A stretch of DNA of 64,000 bases, taken from NCBI GenBank assembly GCA_963797335.1, contig CAWCOU010000006.1, positions 682,001-746,000 on the forward strand, given 5' to 3'. The stretch is from CAWCOU01 sp963797335. GTDB taxonomy: Bacteria; Pseudomonadota; Gammaproteobacteria; JAURND01. A program made the position numbers and the translations under genes. The notes under the pieces were generated by a model, which saw only the letters and a program-made list of their open reading frames with translations, did not search any database and was not told the origin of the DNA. Positions 1-8,352 of the stretch are shown here, piece by piece. Within the stretch, counting starts at the first letter, position 1. Every line of letters starts with the position of its first letter.

Positions 1-186
1 AGAGATTCTCGTAGGGTAGCAAGCTGCTCCCCCCCCCCGGACAAGAAGCTTTTCGTTGATATTATTATCAACTTATGGCATATCTTGGTATTATTTACAC
101 AATTGGCCATTCCCATTACAGGAATCACATCCGGTAATACGAAAGCTCCGTTATTGGTATTGGTCATAATTAGCCGAGGCCATGTG

Positions 187-3100
187 ATGCAAGCTCAAGA
201 AAGTAAATATGAAGAACCTTCAGTTCAGATCCTTAAGTTTTCCTTAATCGAGGGATGGATTTCCAGCTCTCAGAATTATAAAATCTGGTTAAACAAACAA
301 CCAGACCCCTTCGCAGCCTTAAGTGCTACCCTGATCAGCTTAAATGATTACTCTGATGAGTTTTCCAAATCACAGAAAGTTACTATTGAGAATATACAAA
401 AATTTATTAGAGAGGCCATCAATTTATTTAATGAGAAATTAGTCTCAAATAGAAACCTGGCTAGTCCCCTGACAATAACTCAATTTCTCCAAGCAATCAC
501 TGATCTATCGATTCTGTTTCCTATTCCCACAAGCCAGTCCTTTCAAGTAGGAAAAAACCAATCTTATGCAGTCGATACTTTATTTGCATGCTGCTTTAAG
601 CTATTCAGGCCATCTACAGATTCAATGGATGCGGCGGAACGCTTTCCTCCAGGTGCCTTCCTTGATGTGCTCAAGCTTGCCTATGGCAGGCAATTAATTT
701 CTCTGGAGCAATTTTCGCGCGCCATAGAATTCTTAGGCTTATTCGCCAAAGAACAGATGTTTCTACCGCAGGCATCGGCTGGATGGAAAGATTGGTCCGC
801 CGGGGTGGAAAGAGAATTGACGACAATCCCCACCTTACCGAGCAGCATCGCTGCTCAATTGCTAAATGGGTTTGGCAATTTGGCGGAAAATTATCATTTA
901 GTGCGACCACTCAAAGCCGATACCATCAATAAATTGTTAGCGGGTTTATTAAAAACCGGCCGTATTGACCAGATTCGAGATGGACTAAGGGATTTGCGGA
1001 CATTAATTGATTACCAAGGTGTGCGGGACATTGCTAATTTAAATGTCGATATATTAAGTGCTTTACTTAGCCAGAACCTAAAAAATGAAAAAGAAGAAAA
1101 AATTAGGAAGACTGGCTCAGCCGGCAAAACTGCGGAAATCACTATTCGTGTGCAGATTGCCAACGACATTGCCCATATCGTCACGCAGATCAATGTGCTC
1201 TCTTCAAACACAAAACCAGTTCAAATAAAAAATTTAAAGGCATTGCTGAATGAGGCATTAAGCTCTCCTGAAAAACCAGTATTCAGCTTTTGCCAGTTAT
1301 TGCTGGCTGCGGGTAAACTCCTCCAGGCAGGCAGACAAGTTGGGGACGATTTAAAACCTCAAATCGGCGAGATTCTTGCTTTTCTGGATAAAGAATGTAG
1401 GAGAGGAAGCTCCAGGATGAAAGGTTCAGATTTGGCGGATGCCTTATACGCTTTGGTATTACCCGCCGGGTCAGGTTGGCGTGATTTAAAACCCACTGAA
1501 AATCTGCTTAAACTTTTTTTTGAAAAGCTGAACCAGGGAAAATCAAAAACGGACACAGACCCAGAATCAATTGATCCTCAAAGAGAGATCGATTTACAAA
1601 AAATAGCTGAATTTCTTTGTTTGACCCGTCCCCATCAACCGTTGCCGCCGTCTATCATCGAGCATTTGGAAAGAAATCAGCCGCCTATTGTAAAAAAAGG
1701 GTTGCAACATCAATTTGGCCTTTATCTCCAACAGCAAGAATGGTTCAAGTCGCGTTATCAGATAATAGGCGAAGAAGTGCGCAGGGGTTATTGTTATCTC
1801 GATTACGTCATTTACGACAAAGAGAGAAAGAAATACTTTAACCTGGAGGTAGACGGTCGATTTTCTCATCAAAGCCACCTACCGAAGAATGCCCGGCGCG
1901 ACGCTTACCAACTCAGCTTAAAAGACCATCCGGTATTGGAAGCGGTTATTCGCGTTCCTGTTCCAGAAAACCTGCCGCGTAAGAAAACTTTAAAAATAAT
2001 GGAGGCTCAGCTCGAACGTGATTTATTAAAACTTTCTGCACCACCTTCCAAGCTCATCGATAATAAAAAAACTGACATCAAGTTTAAAAAGCTGCCGCTG
2101 CCCGAGGTAACACTGCCTGAAGAGCATTTATCCCCCCTTGATGTCAGGATTTATATTCCAGAGGCACCGCTTAAGGAGCAAAAAGAAGTCAAATATAAAA
2201 ATGTCTCGGTACAGGATTTAAGGAAGGCAATCCAATCGTATAACGATATTGAAGTAGCGCTCTTGGTCAGGCAACTGCAAACTAAGTTTCAAAGCCATCA
2301 AGAAAAAATCGATGTATTTCTGTTGGCTGTTGATGCAGCGAATAAGGTCATCAACGACAAAGAAAGGAGTGAAAACAGTAAATCTATCATCCGTAGTCTG
2401 GCGGTACTGGGTCATTTCATGATAACACCGGAGAATCTATATCCCGGATCGCCTCTCCAGCGCGCTATTGAAATGAATAATACAGCGATCGTCAGTCTTT
2501 TTATTGATATTATCACGCCAAGAAAATTCCAAAAGAATACACAGGCAGGTTTCTATCCGGCTTGGCAAGAGGCATTGAAGCAGGCGAAAAAAGAAGGAAA
2601 ACAAGACATCGTTGAGCTGTTAGAAAAGAAAGCAAAGATTGTTTTACCCAAAATTACTAATCAGCCTGACAGCACAATGTTAATTGGACGGAATATTCCG
2701 TTGGCGCCTAATCCAAATATAGGTCAAAATTCGGGCAAGAAAATCGCCTTTCTGGAGAGCATTTCTTCACAGAACCATGGGGCGGAAGAATTATACAAAA
2801 ATCAGGAAAATAATTCCACTTGGTGTGAGCAAGTGAGAAGGCTGGCGGAAAGTGGAAATTCGCAGGCGCAATATATTCTGGCATGCCGTTATTTGCTTCT
2901 TGGCGACTCTGAACATTTAGAAGAAGCCGCGAAATGGTTCAAAGCGGCTGCCTTGCAAGGCCATGCCTTGTCACAAACTAATCTTGGAATATTTTATGCA
3001 AGAGGGATAGGCGTCTCACTCAATCCAATTGAAGCCGTAAGATGGCATCGCAGAGCTGCCGACCAAGGTTTGGCAGTCGCGCAATATAATCTTGCGAAGA

Positions 3101-4296
3101 TGTATTTTTGGGATTCAGCTATGCCAAAAGATCGAGAAGAAGGCATAAAATTATATAAGCAAGCCGCTAAGCAAGGCTTTGCCTCGGCCCAATTTAACCT
3201 TGGGACATTTTATCAAAATGGCGAAGGCGTTCCAAAAGATTTAAAAGAAGCTGTGAAGTGGTATCGTCTAGCTGCTAAGCAAAATGATGCAATGGCGCAA
3301 TTCAATCTTGGTGGGTGCTATGGGCGTGGAGATGGCGTGCCACAAGATATAAAAGAAGCCCTGAAATGGCAGCAAAAAGCCGCTGAACAAGGTTACCCCA
3401 TGGCGGAGTTTAGCATGGGGATGTGTTATGAACAGGGGACAGGCGTTACAAAAGACCTAAATGAGGCAATGAAATGGTTTCAAAAAGCCGCCGAACATAA
3501 CTATCAGGATGCACAAGCCAAGCTTTGGGAGTACCATTCCCAAGGTATAGGCGCTGAGCCGCATGTAGTGCGAGAACTGAAAGAGGCAGCGCAGGGTTCT
3601 GCAGAAGCACAATATAGGCTTGTGCTGTATTATGCGGGAGGAGCCGGCGTCCCACAAGATCCTATTGAAGCAGCGAAGTGGCTTGTAGAAGCTGCTATGC
3701 GAAATCATCCAGCCGCGCAATGCAATCTGGGGATGTATTGGGAAAATGGAATGCGTTGTGAGAACGGAACTGTCATCATCCCAGCCGATGCAAAACAAGC
3801 AGTGGGATGGTATCGAGCGGCTGCAGCACAGAACCATGCGGCAGCTCAATATAACTTTGGACGATGTCACGAAAACGGAATAGGCGTTCCGGTCGATGCA
3901 AAACAAGCGGTGAGCTTGTATCAAGCAGCTGCAGTTCAAAATTATGCAGCAGCGCAATATAGTTTAGGGCAATGTTACGAAAATGGGATAGGTGTCTTAC
4001 CTGATGTAAAACAAGCGTTGGAATGGTATCAAAAGGCCGCTAAACAAGGCTATCTAGCAGCACAAATCAAGGTTAAACACTACGACAAAAAGAACGAGGA
4101 TACAGATGAAAAACAGAATCATTCTTTTGGCACCATGATCTCAAATCTGGGTTTTTCCGCTGTTCATCAGAATCAAAAAAAACCACCTTTACTCGAAGAT
4201 TCGTCTTTGAGTTCTGACTTCAGCTCATCAATAACCGATAGTAATTCAAAATCGACTACTGCAACAACTGAATTTCAAACAGTTTTTCAAAGGTAG
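187..4296 (+). CDS. Large RAP-like / ankyrin-like / Sel1-repeat protein, effector candidate
   Basis: This gene encodes 1,369 residues from the ATG at 187; an in-frame TTG at 85 would add 34 residues but has no better ribosome site. The first ~520 residues look alpha-helical and match no family I recognise. Near residues 525-610, LEVDGRFSHQ followed by NARRDAYQL and AVIRVPV resembles a RAP domain, a PD-(D/E)XK-like fold. Residues ~740-820 look like degenerate ankyrin helices. Residues ~885-1,297 carry 11 Sel1-like repeats (core AQYNLGxxYxxGxGV). The final ~70 residues are Ser/Thr-rich. There is no signal peptide or membrane segment. Sel1 proteins mediate protein-protein contacts, and this domain mix is common among Legionella/Coxiella type IV effectors, so secretion is plausible but inferred. 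The Sel1 assignment is firm; the RAP call is moderate. Confidence 0.8.
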   Translation: MQAQESKYEEPSVQILKFSLIEGWISSSQNYKIWLNKQPDPFAALSATLISLNDYSDEFSKSQKVTIENIQKFIREAINLFNEKLVSNRNLASPLTITQFLQAITDLSILFPIPTSQSFQVGKNQSYAVDTLFACCFKLFRPSTDSMDAAERFPPGAFLDVLKLAYGRQLISLEQFSRAIEFLGLFAKEQMFLPQASAGWKDWSAGVERELTTIPTLPSSIAAQLLNGFGNLAENYHLVRPLKADTINKLLAGLLKTGRIDQIRDGLRDLRTLIDYQGVRDIANLNVDILSALLSQNLKNEKEEKIRKTGSAGKTAEITIRVQIANDIAHIVTQINVLSSNTKPVQIKNLKALLNEALSSPEKPVFSFCQLLLAAGKLLQAGRQVGDDLKPQIGEILAFLDKECRRGSSRMKGSDLADALYALVLPAGSGWRDLKPTENLLKLFFEKLNQGKSKTDTDPESIDPQREIDLQKIAEFLCLTRPHQPLPPSIIEHLERNQPPIVKKGLQHQFGLYLQQQEWFKSRYQIIGEEVRRGYCYLDYVIYDKERKKYFNLEVDGRFSHQSHLPKNARRDAYQLSLKDHPVLEAVIRVPVPENLPRKKTLKIMEAQLERDLLKLSAPPSKLIDNKKTDIKFKKLPLPEVTLPEEHLSPLDVRIYIPEAPLKEQKEVKYKNVSVQDLRKAIQSYNDIEVALLVRQLQTKFQSHQEKIDVFLLAVDAANKVINDKERSENSKSIIRSLAVLGHFMITPENLYPGSPLQRAIEMNNTAIVSLFIDIITPRKFQKNTQAGFYPAWQEALKQAKKEGKQDIVELLEKKAKIVLPKITNQPDSTMLIGRNIPLAPNPNIGQNSGKKIAFLESISSQNHGAEELYKNQENNSTWCEQVRRLAESGNSQAQYILACRYLLLGDSEHLEEAAKWFKAAALQGHALSQTNLGIFYARGIGVSLNPIEAVRWHRRAADQGLAVAQYNLAKMYFWDSAMPKDREEGIKLYKQAAKQGFASAQFNLGTFYQNGEGVPKDLKEAVKWYRLAAKQNDAMAQFNLGGCYGRGDGVPQDIKEALKWQQKAAEQGYPMAEFSMGMCYEQGTGVTKDLNEAMKWFQKAAEHNYQDAQAKLWEYHSQGIGAEPHVVRELKEAAQGSAEAQYRLVLYYAGGAGVPQDPIEAAKWLVEAAMRNHPAAQCNLGMYWENGMRCENGTVIIPADAKQAVGWYRAAAAQNHAAAQYNFGRCHENGIGVPVDAKQAVSLYQAAAVQNYAAAQYSLGQCYENGIGVLPDVKQALEWYQKAAKQGYLAAQIKVKHYDKKNEDTDEKQNHSFGTMISNLGFSAVHQNQKKPPLLEDSSLSSDFSSSITDSNSKSTTATTEFQTVFQR

Positions 4297-4406
4297 TCCA
4301 TTTTTCGTGCTTCTTGATAAAGTTCAGCTCTAAAATCAGTGTGAGCAATTTCAATCGGGGATTTTGTCCGTTCCGTAATAGATTTTCCACGTTGGCTGAG
4401 ATGAAA

Positions 4407-4485
4407 GGGTCAAGTCTGGATTTCTGCCTTATCTTCAGAAAATCAGCCATTTGCTTTTAATAAGACATCCATCCAGAATTGCCTC
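4407..4485. repeat. Dispersed intergenic repeat, copy 1 of a pair
   Basis: The stretch contains TCTTCAGAAAATCAGCCATT and is nearly identical over about 55 bases to the segment at 5328-5403 on the other side of the SDR gene. The two copies therefore bracket that gene as direct repeats. No coding potential is seen in the copy itself. Confidence 0.75.
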
Positions 4486-4487
4486 CC

Positions 4488-4535
4488 TTTTGCAGAAGCT
4501 TTACACTATACAAAAAATTCATTTATGGATAGACT
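4488..4535. repeat. Fragment of the 7.6-9.5 kb RNA-repeat family
   Basis: CTTTTGCAGAAGCTTTACAC and the bases after it match the segment TTTTTTGCATAAGATTACAC that lies upstream of each of the three RNA-gene copies further right (about 7778-7830, 8180-8230, 9418-9470). Here only this AT-rich flank is present, directly before the SDR start, without the RNA body. It may carry a promoter or be a relic of a repeat. Confidence 0.6.
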
Positions 4536-4559
4536 TTGTTTACTTGTAATGGAGACAAA

Positions 4560-5303
4560 ATGCAATCTCTCAAAAATCATACCGCCCTACTAGTAGGAGC
4601 CAGTCAAGGTTTAGGCCGCACCATCGCCATCGAATTGGCAAGTCAAGGCGCTACGCTGGGATTAATGGCCCGACATCAAGATCGTTTGCAGGAAACAGCT
4701 GATCAGTGTCACGAAGCTGGCGGAACCGCAGTTATACTTCCAGTTGATGTTACTAAGGCAGCAGCACTTGAATCTGCAGTTGAACAATTTATCCAACAAC
4801 AAGGAAATTTAGACATCCTTATTTTAAGCCAGGGCATTCTTCATAGAAAATTATTAGTGGATGATAAAGACGATGAATGGCGTCAAGTAGTGGAAACTAA
4901 TTTATTAGCGAGTATGCACTTAACACGATTATGCTTGCCGCATTTACTGAAGGAAAATACCCACCAACGTAAACGCGCTATCATTTACATTTCTTCCATT
5001 GCCGGCAAACAAGCTTCGCCCTTTGTATCAGCCTACTGCGCCAGTAAATATGGGTTAGTCGGTTTTGCACATGCTATTTTTGAGGAAGTTAGGGAACAAG
5101 GTGTTAAGGTATCGGTTTTATGCCCGGGTTATATCAATACTCCCATGGTTAACTCAGAGGCGAATTTAATACCCGAGAAAATGATCCAACCTGAAAATAT
5201 CGCTAAAGTGACTGCCGAAATTATTCATTCTGATGCAACTATTTGCCCGGTGGAGGTTATCATCAGGCCACAATTTTCACCGATCATTTCTGCTAAAAAA
5301 TAG
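4560..5303 (+). CDS. Short-chain dehydrogenase/reductase (SDR)
   Basis: This is a 247-residue classical SDR, a cytosolic NAD(P)-dependent oxidoreductase. The cofactor motif GASQGLG sits near the N terminus, LSQG replaces the usual NNAG, and the catalytic Ser-Tyr-Lys set appears as YISS followed by YCASK. PGYINTPM is the usual post-catalytic strand. The length is typical for the family. I use the ATG at 4560 because GGAG at 4550-4553 is correctly spaced; a TTG at 4536 would add eight residues. The substrate cannot be read from sequence; relatives reduce 3-ketoacyl or sphinganine-type ketones. The gene stands alone, bracketed by direct repeats at 4407-4485 and 5328-5403. Confidence 0.9.
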   Translation: MQSLKNHTALLVGASQGLGRTIAIELASQGATLGLMARHQDRLQETADQCHEAGGTAVILPVDVTKAAALESAVEQFIQQQGNLDILILSQGILHRKLLVDDKDDEWRQVVETNLLASMHLTRLCLPHLLKENTHQRKRAIIYISSIAGKQASPFVSAYCASKYGLVGFAHAIFEEVREQGVKVSVLCPGYINTPMVNSEANLIPEKMIQPENIAKVTAEIIHSDATICPVEVIIRPQFSPIISAKK

Positions 5304-5327
5304 TAGCTAATTCCATAACTAAGGAAA

Positions 5328-5403
5328 GGGGTCTAGTCTGGGTTTACGCCTTATTTTCAGAAAATCAGCCATTTGCCTTTAATAGTATAAATCCAGACCC
5401 TCT
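5328..5403. repeat. Dispersed intergenic repeat, copy 2 of a pair
   Basis: This is the second copy of the element at 4407-4485, with the same core TTTTCAGAAAATCAGCCATT. It lies in the 361-base gap between the SDR gene and the hydrolase operon. The rest of that gap shows no convincing gene, only the palindrome at 5578-5592 and AT-rich DNA before the operon. Confidence 0.7.
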
Positions 5404-5577
5404 ATTCCCGCAAAGAAGGGATTCGTCTTTTGATTGTATTCACTAGGCCACTAGCAAAATGATGACGCGCAGATCCACAGTGTCCGAAGTATTGGGGCAA
5501 GATCATCAAAGTATGATTAGTCTTGCGTTTTATGCCTCTCTTAAGTTAATCTAAATTTTATTAGTGGGTAATAATAT

Positions 5578-5592
5578 GGTCAAGACTTGACC
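5578..5592. repeat. 15-bp perfect palindrome GGTCAAGACTTGACC
   Basis: Arms of 7 bases flank a single central base about 70 bases before the hydrolase start. Palindromes of this GGTCAAG/CTTGACC type recur next to REP-like elements in many gammaproteobacteria, so it may be a transposon relic. An operator for the downstream three-gene operon is an alternative. Confidence 0.5.
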
Positions 5593-5664
5593 CCACGGAA
5601 CCATACTAATCTTCCAGCATAAACATTTAGTATCCTAGGAATTTTCATATAAAAGGAGTTCAGC

Positions 5665-6504
5665 ATGCCAGTTATCAACGTCGGAAAAGATAGCTCAGAA
5701 AGCATTGATCTTTATTACAAAGATTGGGGTAGCGGTCAGCCTATTGTGTTTAGTCATGGCTGGCCATTGAATGCAGATGCTTGGGAAGATCAAATGTTTT
5801 TTTTAGCTTCTCACGGTTATCGTTGTATAGCCCATGATCGTCGCGGACATGGTCGTTCGGGCCAGCCTTGGAATGGTAATGATATGAATACTTACGCTGA
5901 CGATTTGGCAAAACTTGTCGATGCATTGCATCTTAAAGACGCCATTCATGTTGGGCATTCAACAGGAGGAGGGGAGGTAGTGCGCTATATTGCTCGTCAG
6001 GGTAATAAACGAACAGTAGCCAAGGCCATACTCATCAGTGCTGTCCCACCCTTAATGTTAAAAACGAAAGACAATCCCAACGGTCTTGATATATCGGTTT
6101 TTGACGAAATCCGCAGAAATGTTCACGATGATCGCTCTCAATTTTTTAAAGATTTGAGTGCTCCATTTTATGGCGCTAATCGACCAGGAGCTAAAGTTTC
6201 CCAAGGATTACGAGATTCCTTCTGGTCGCAAGGTATGCAAGCAAGTTTCAAGGCTGTTTTTGATTGTATTAAGGCATTTTCTGAAACAGATTTCACCGAA
6301 GACCTTAAAAAGATACAAGTTCCCACATTAATAATTCATGGCGATGATGATCAGATTGTGCCAATTGATGATTCAGCAAAATTGTCAGTAAACCTAATCG
6401 CGGAGGCTACGCTTAAGATTTATCCTGGCGCCCCACATGGCCTGTGTTCAACACTGAAAGACAAAGTTAATGCAGACTTGCTTGCATTTATAAACAGTCA
6501 ATAG
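5665..6504 (+). CDS. Alpha/beta hydrolase, non-heme chloroperoxidase/arylesterase type
   Basis: This 279-residue cytosolic hydrolase closely follows the pattern of cofactor-free haloperoxidases/esterases. The oxyanion region is FSHGWPLNADAWEDQ, the nucleophile elbow is GHSTGGG, the acid is in IIHGDDDQIVP and the catalytic His is in GAPHGL near the C terminus. These enzymes hydrolyse esters and can perhydrolyse acids to peracids; the real substrate is unknown. AAGGAG at 5652-5657 supports the ATG start. It is the first gene of a tight three-gene operon with a peroxiredoxin and a DsbA-like protein, which suggests a role in oxidative or thiol stress (inference). Confidence 0.9.
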   Translation: MPVINVGKDSSESIDLYYKDWGSGQPIVFSHGWPLNADAWEDQMFFLASHGYRCIAHDRRGHGRSGQPWNGNDMNTYADDLAKLVDALHLKDAIHVGHSTGGGEVVRYIARQGNKRTVAKAILISAVPPLMLKTKDNPNGLDISVFDEIRRNVHDDRSQFFKDLSAPFYGANRPGAKVSQGLRDSFWSQGMQASFKAVFDCIKAFSETDFTEDLKKIQVPTLIIHGDDDQIVPIDDSAKLSVNLIAEATLKIYPGAPHGLCSTLKDKVNADLLAFINSQ

Positions 6505-6517
6505 GAAGGAAATGGAT

Positions 6518-6985
6518 ATGCCAAATATACTAACACCCAATACACCTGCTCCGGATTTCACATTACACGTCACTGCTGACCAATCTTTATCACTCAATGA
6601 ACTTAAGGGTCGGCCTGTTATTCTTGCCTTTTACCCTGCAGATTGGAGTCCAGTATGTGGTGATCAAATGGTGTTATTAAATGCCGTACTTCCTGAATTT
6701 CGAAAATTTAAAGCTGAGCTATTGGGTATTTCGGTGGATGGGGTGTGGTGTCATGATGCTTTTGCACAACATCAAAGCTTACATTTTCCTTTACTCGCTG
6801 ATTTTGAGCCTAAAGGTGCTGTAGCCAAACAATATGGTGCTTATCGCGAAAAAGACGGTTGTTGTGAACGCGCATTATTCGTCATCGATAAAAACGGTGT
6901 GGTCACATGGAGTTATCTATCCCCTGTAGCAGAAAATCCCGGTGCCGACGGTATTCTCGAGGCATTAGAAGCATTACCCAATTAG
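6518..6985 (+). CDS. Peroxiredoxin (AhpC/TSA family)
   Basis: This thioredoxin-fold peroxidase of about 155 residues reduces peroxides. The peroxidatic Cys is in YPADWSPVCGDQ, which corresponds to the family pattern PxxxxxxC. CCER near residue 115 offers candidate resolving cysteines, and ALFVIDKNGVV is the usual fold strand. I prefer the ATG at 6518 because AGGAAGGA (6503-6510) sits at normal distance; the ATG at 6512 is too close to it. It follows the hydrolase by about 13 bases and precedes the DsbA-like gene by about 10, so all three are probably co-transcribed. The electron donor could be the neighbouring thiol protein, but that is inference. Confidence 0.9.
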   Translation: MPNILTPNTPAPDFTLHVTADQSLSLNELKGRPVILAFYPADWSPVCGDQMVLLNAVLPEFRKFKAELLGISVDGVWCHDAFAQHQSLHFPLLADFEPKGAVAKQYGAYREKDGCCERALFVIDKNGVVTWSYLSPVAENPGADGILEALEALPN

Positions 6986-6995
6986 GAAAATGACC

Positions 6996-7517
6996 ATGTT
7001 AAAAATACCTGTATCATCAGAAGATCATATACAAGGAAATGAACAAGCTTCTCTAACATTAGTTGAATATGGTGATTATGAATGCCCTTATTGCGGGATG
7101 GCCTATCCCATCATTAAACGACTGCAGAAACACTTTGGAAACCGTTTGCGATTTATATTCAGAAATTTTCCAATAGTGGACAGTCATCCTCATGCTGGAA
7201 TTGCAGCAATAACTGCAGAATTTGCGGGCAATAAGGGAAAATTTTGGGAAATGCACGATTTGCTGTATGAAAATCAAGAGCATTTAGAGCTTTCAGATTT
7301 ATTGGGCTATGCTGAATCTTTAAATCTATCCAGTAGTGAGCTGCAATCTGCAATTGAAAATGAGATTTTTGATAAAAAAATTCAGAATGATTTTATGGGT
7401 GGTGTACGCAGCGGTGTCAACGGAACACCTTCATTTTTTATAAATAACCATCGATTTAATGGCCCTTTTACGTATGAAGATCTTTTGCGCAGTTTAGATG
7501 ATGTGTCGGATCGCTGA
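6996..7517 (+). CDS. DsbA-like thioredoxin-fold protein
   Basis: This protein of about 173 residues has the active site CPYC (in YGDYECPYCG) and the cis-Pro loop GTPSFF, as in DsbA/FrnE/DsbG-type oxidoreductases. No signal peptide precedes the domain, so it is probably cytosolic, unlike true DsbA. AGGA at 6984-6987 favours the ATG at 6996 over the one at 6990. It is the last gene of the hydrolase-peroxiredoxin operon and could act as thiol partner of the peroxiredoxin (inference). Coding stops shortly before the first RNA repeat unit. Confidence 0.87.
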   Translation: MLKIPVSSEDHIQGNEQASLTLVEYGDYECPYCGMAYPIIKRLQKHFGNRLRFIFRNFPIVDSHPHAGIAAITAEFAGNKGKFWEMHDLLYENQEHLELSDLLGYAESLNLSSSELQSAIENEIFDKKIQNDFMGGVRSGVNGTPSFFINNHRFNGPFTYEDLLRSLDDVSDR

Positions 7518-7622
7518 TGAGACAAGTCGGACATTAACCAATCATCTAGATTCACCTGAATATTCGATATTAAGTTTAACATAAAAGAAGAAATTTAATT
7601 TTTGAACATGTTGACAATCCAA

Positions 7623-7920
7623 TAAAAGAAAAGGGCATCATGCCCTTCCCAGGTCCTAGTTATCCTTAATAACACGACTCCTAACTATTCCCCGTTAAAT
7701 CCTTTTAGCCATAACTTACGGTAGTGCCTATTAAACCATAAATCCGCAAAAAAGTAATGTAAGCATTTTACTGGACTTTTTTGCATAATATTACACTATA
7801 CAAGAATTTTATTTATAAATAGATTTTATTTTTATATCTCATTAGCATATCGAATGGGTAAATCAAGGCGAGTTTATGCTATTATTAGTTAAACTTTAAG
7901 TGATATATTTGATTTTTGGA
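7623..7920. repeat. RNA-gene repeat unit, copy 1
   Basis: A unit of roughly 265-300 bases contains the GGA-rich RNA, its upstream region and an AT-rich tail (ATTTATAAATAGATTTTATT). It recurs at 8024-8320 and 9262-9525 in the same orientation. Conservation includes the non-transcribed upstream part. It fills most of the 7518-8352 intergenic gap together with copy 2. Confidence 0.85.
7624..7716 (-). ncRNA. RsmY/RsmZ-like GGA-rich small RNA, copy 1
   Basis: Read on the minus strand, about 90 bases carry six GGA motifs (AAGGAT, GGGGAA, TAGGAG, AAGGAT, TAGGAC, TGGGAA). Two sit in loops of short stems: GTTAT-TAAGG-ATAAC (7659-7673) and TAAA-AGGA-TTTA (7696-7707). It ends with AAGGGCATGATGCCCTT followed by a T-rich run, a good intrinsic terminator. 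Dense GGA motifs in hairpin loops plus a terminator are the hallmark of CsrA/RsmA-sequestering RNAs. Upstream (7758-7775) lies TGTAAG-N6, half of the GacA-type activation site. The 5' end is a guess. A terminator-bearing mobile repeat is the alternative. Confidence 0.6.
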
Positions 7921-7988
7921 TATAAGGTTGGAATTATTGATTACAGGCGACCCATTTTTCTTCCTGCATATGGGTTAGAAGAAGAGAC

Positions 7989-8013
7989 AGTATGTTCCAT
8001 TTTGGAACATACT
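7989..8013. promoter_or_regulatory. 25-bp perfect inverted repeat, operator-like
   Basis: AGTATGTTCCA, three bases, then TGGAACATACT form a perfect palindrome with 11-base arms. No T-run follows on either strand, so it looks more like a protein-binding site than a terminator. It lies between RNA repeat copies 1 and 2 and is not part of the repeated unit. Its regulator is unknown. Confidence 0.5.
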
Positions 8014-8023
8014 CATCAGCTGA

Positions 8024-8320
8024 AAAAAAGAAAAGGGCATCATGCCCTTCCCAGGTCCTAGTTATCCTTAATAACGCGACTCCTAACTATTCCCCGTTAA
8101 ATCCTTTTAGCCATAACTTATGGCAGTTCTTATTAAACCATAAATCCACAAAAAAGTAATGTAAGCATTTTGCTGGAAATTTTTTATAAGATTACACTAT
8201 ACAAGAAATTTATTTACAAATAAATTTTATTTCTTTATCGCATTAATGTATTAAATGGGTAAATCAACGTAAACTTATGCTACTATTGTTTGTATTTTGA
8301 AGGATATGTTTGATTTTGGT
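8024..8320. repeat. RNA-gene repeat unit, copy 2
   Basis: Second copy of the unit at 7623-7920, about 402 bases to the right and in the same orientation. Its far end (TTATGCTACTATTG and on) runs up to the phosphotransferase gene. The corresponding end of copy 1 is similar but no longer leads to a gene, as if a longer segment had been duplicated in tandem. Confidence 0.85.
8025..8118 (-). ncRNA. RsmY/RsmZ-like GGA-rich small RNA, copy 2
   Basis: This is almost base-for-base copy 1. It has six GGA motifs, the stem-loop GTTAT-TAAGG-ATAAC at 8061-8075, the TAAA-AGGA-TTTA stem, and terminator hairpin AAGGGCATGATGCCCTT (8033-8049) with a long T-rich tail on the minus strand. The single changes mostly avoid the GGA motifs. 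It sits upstream of, and antisense in direction to, the phosphotransferase gene at 8353. The transcript start is not certain. Confidence 0.6.
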
Positions 8321-8352
8321 GTTTTGTTCTTGCTTTATCTGGGTCAATATTT

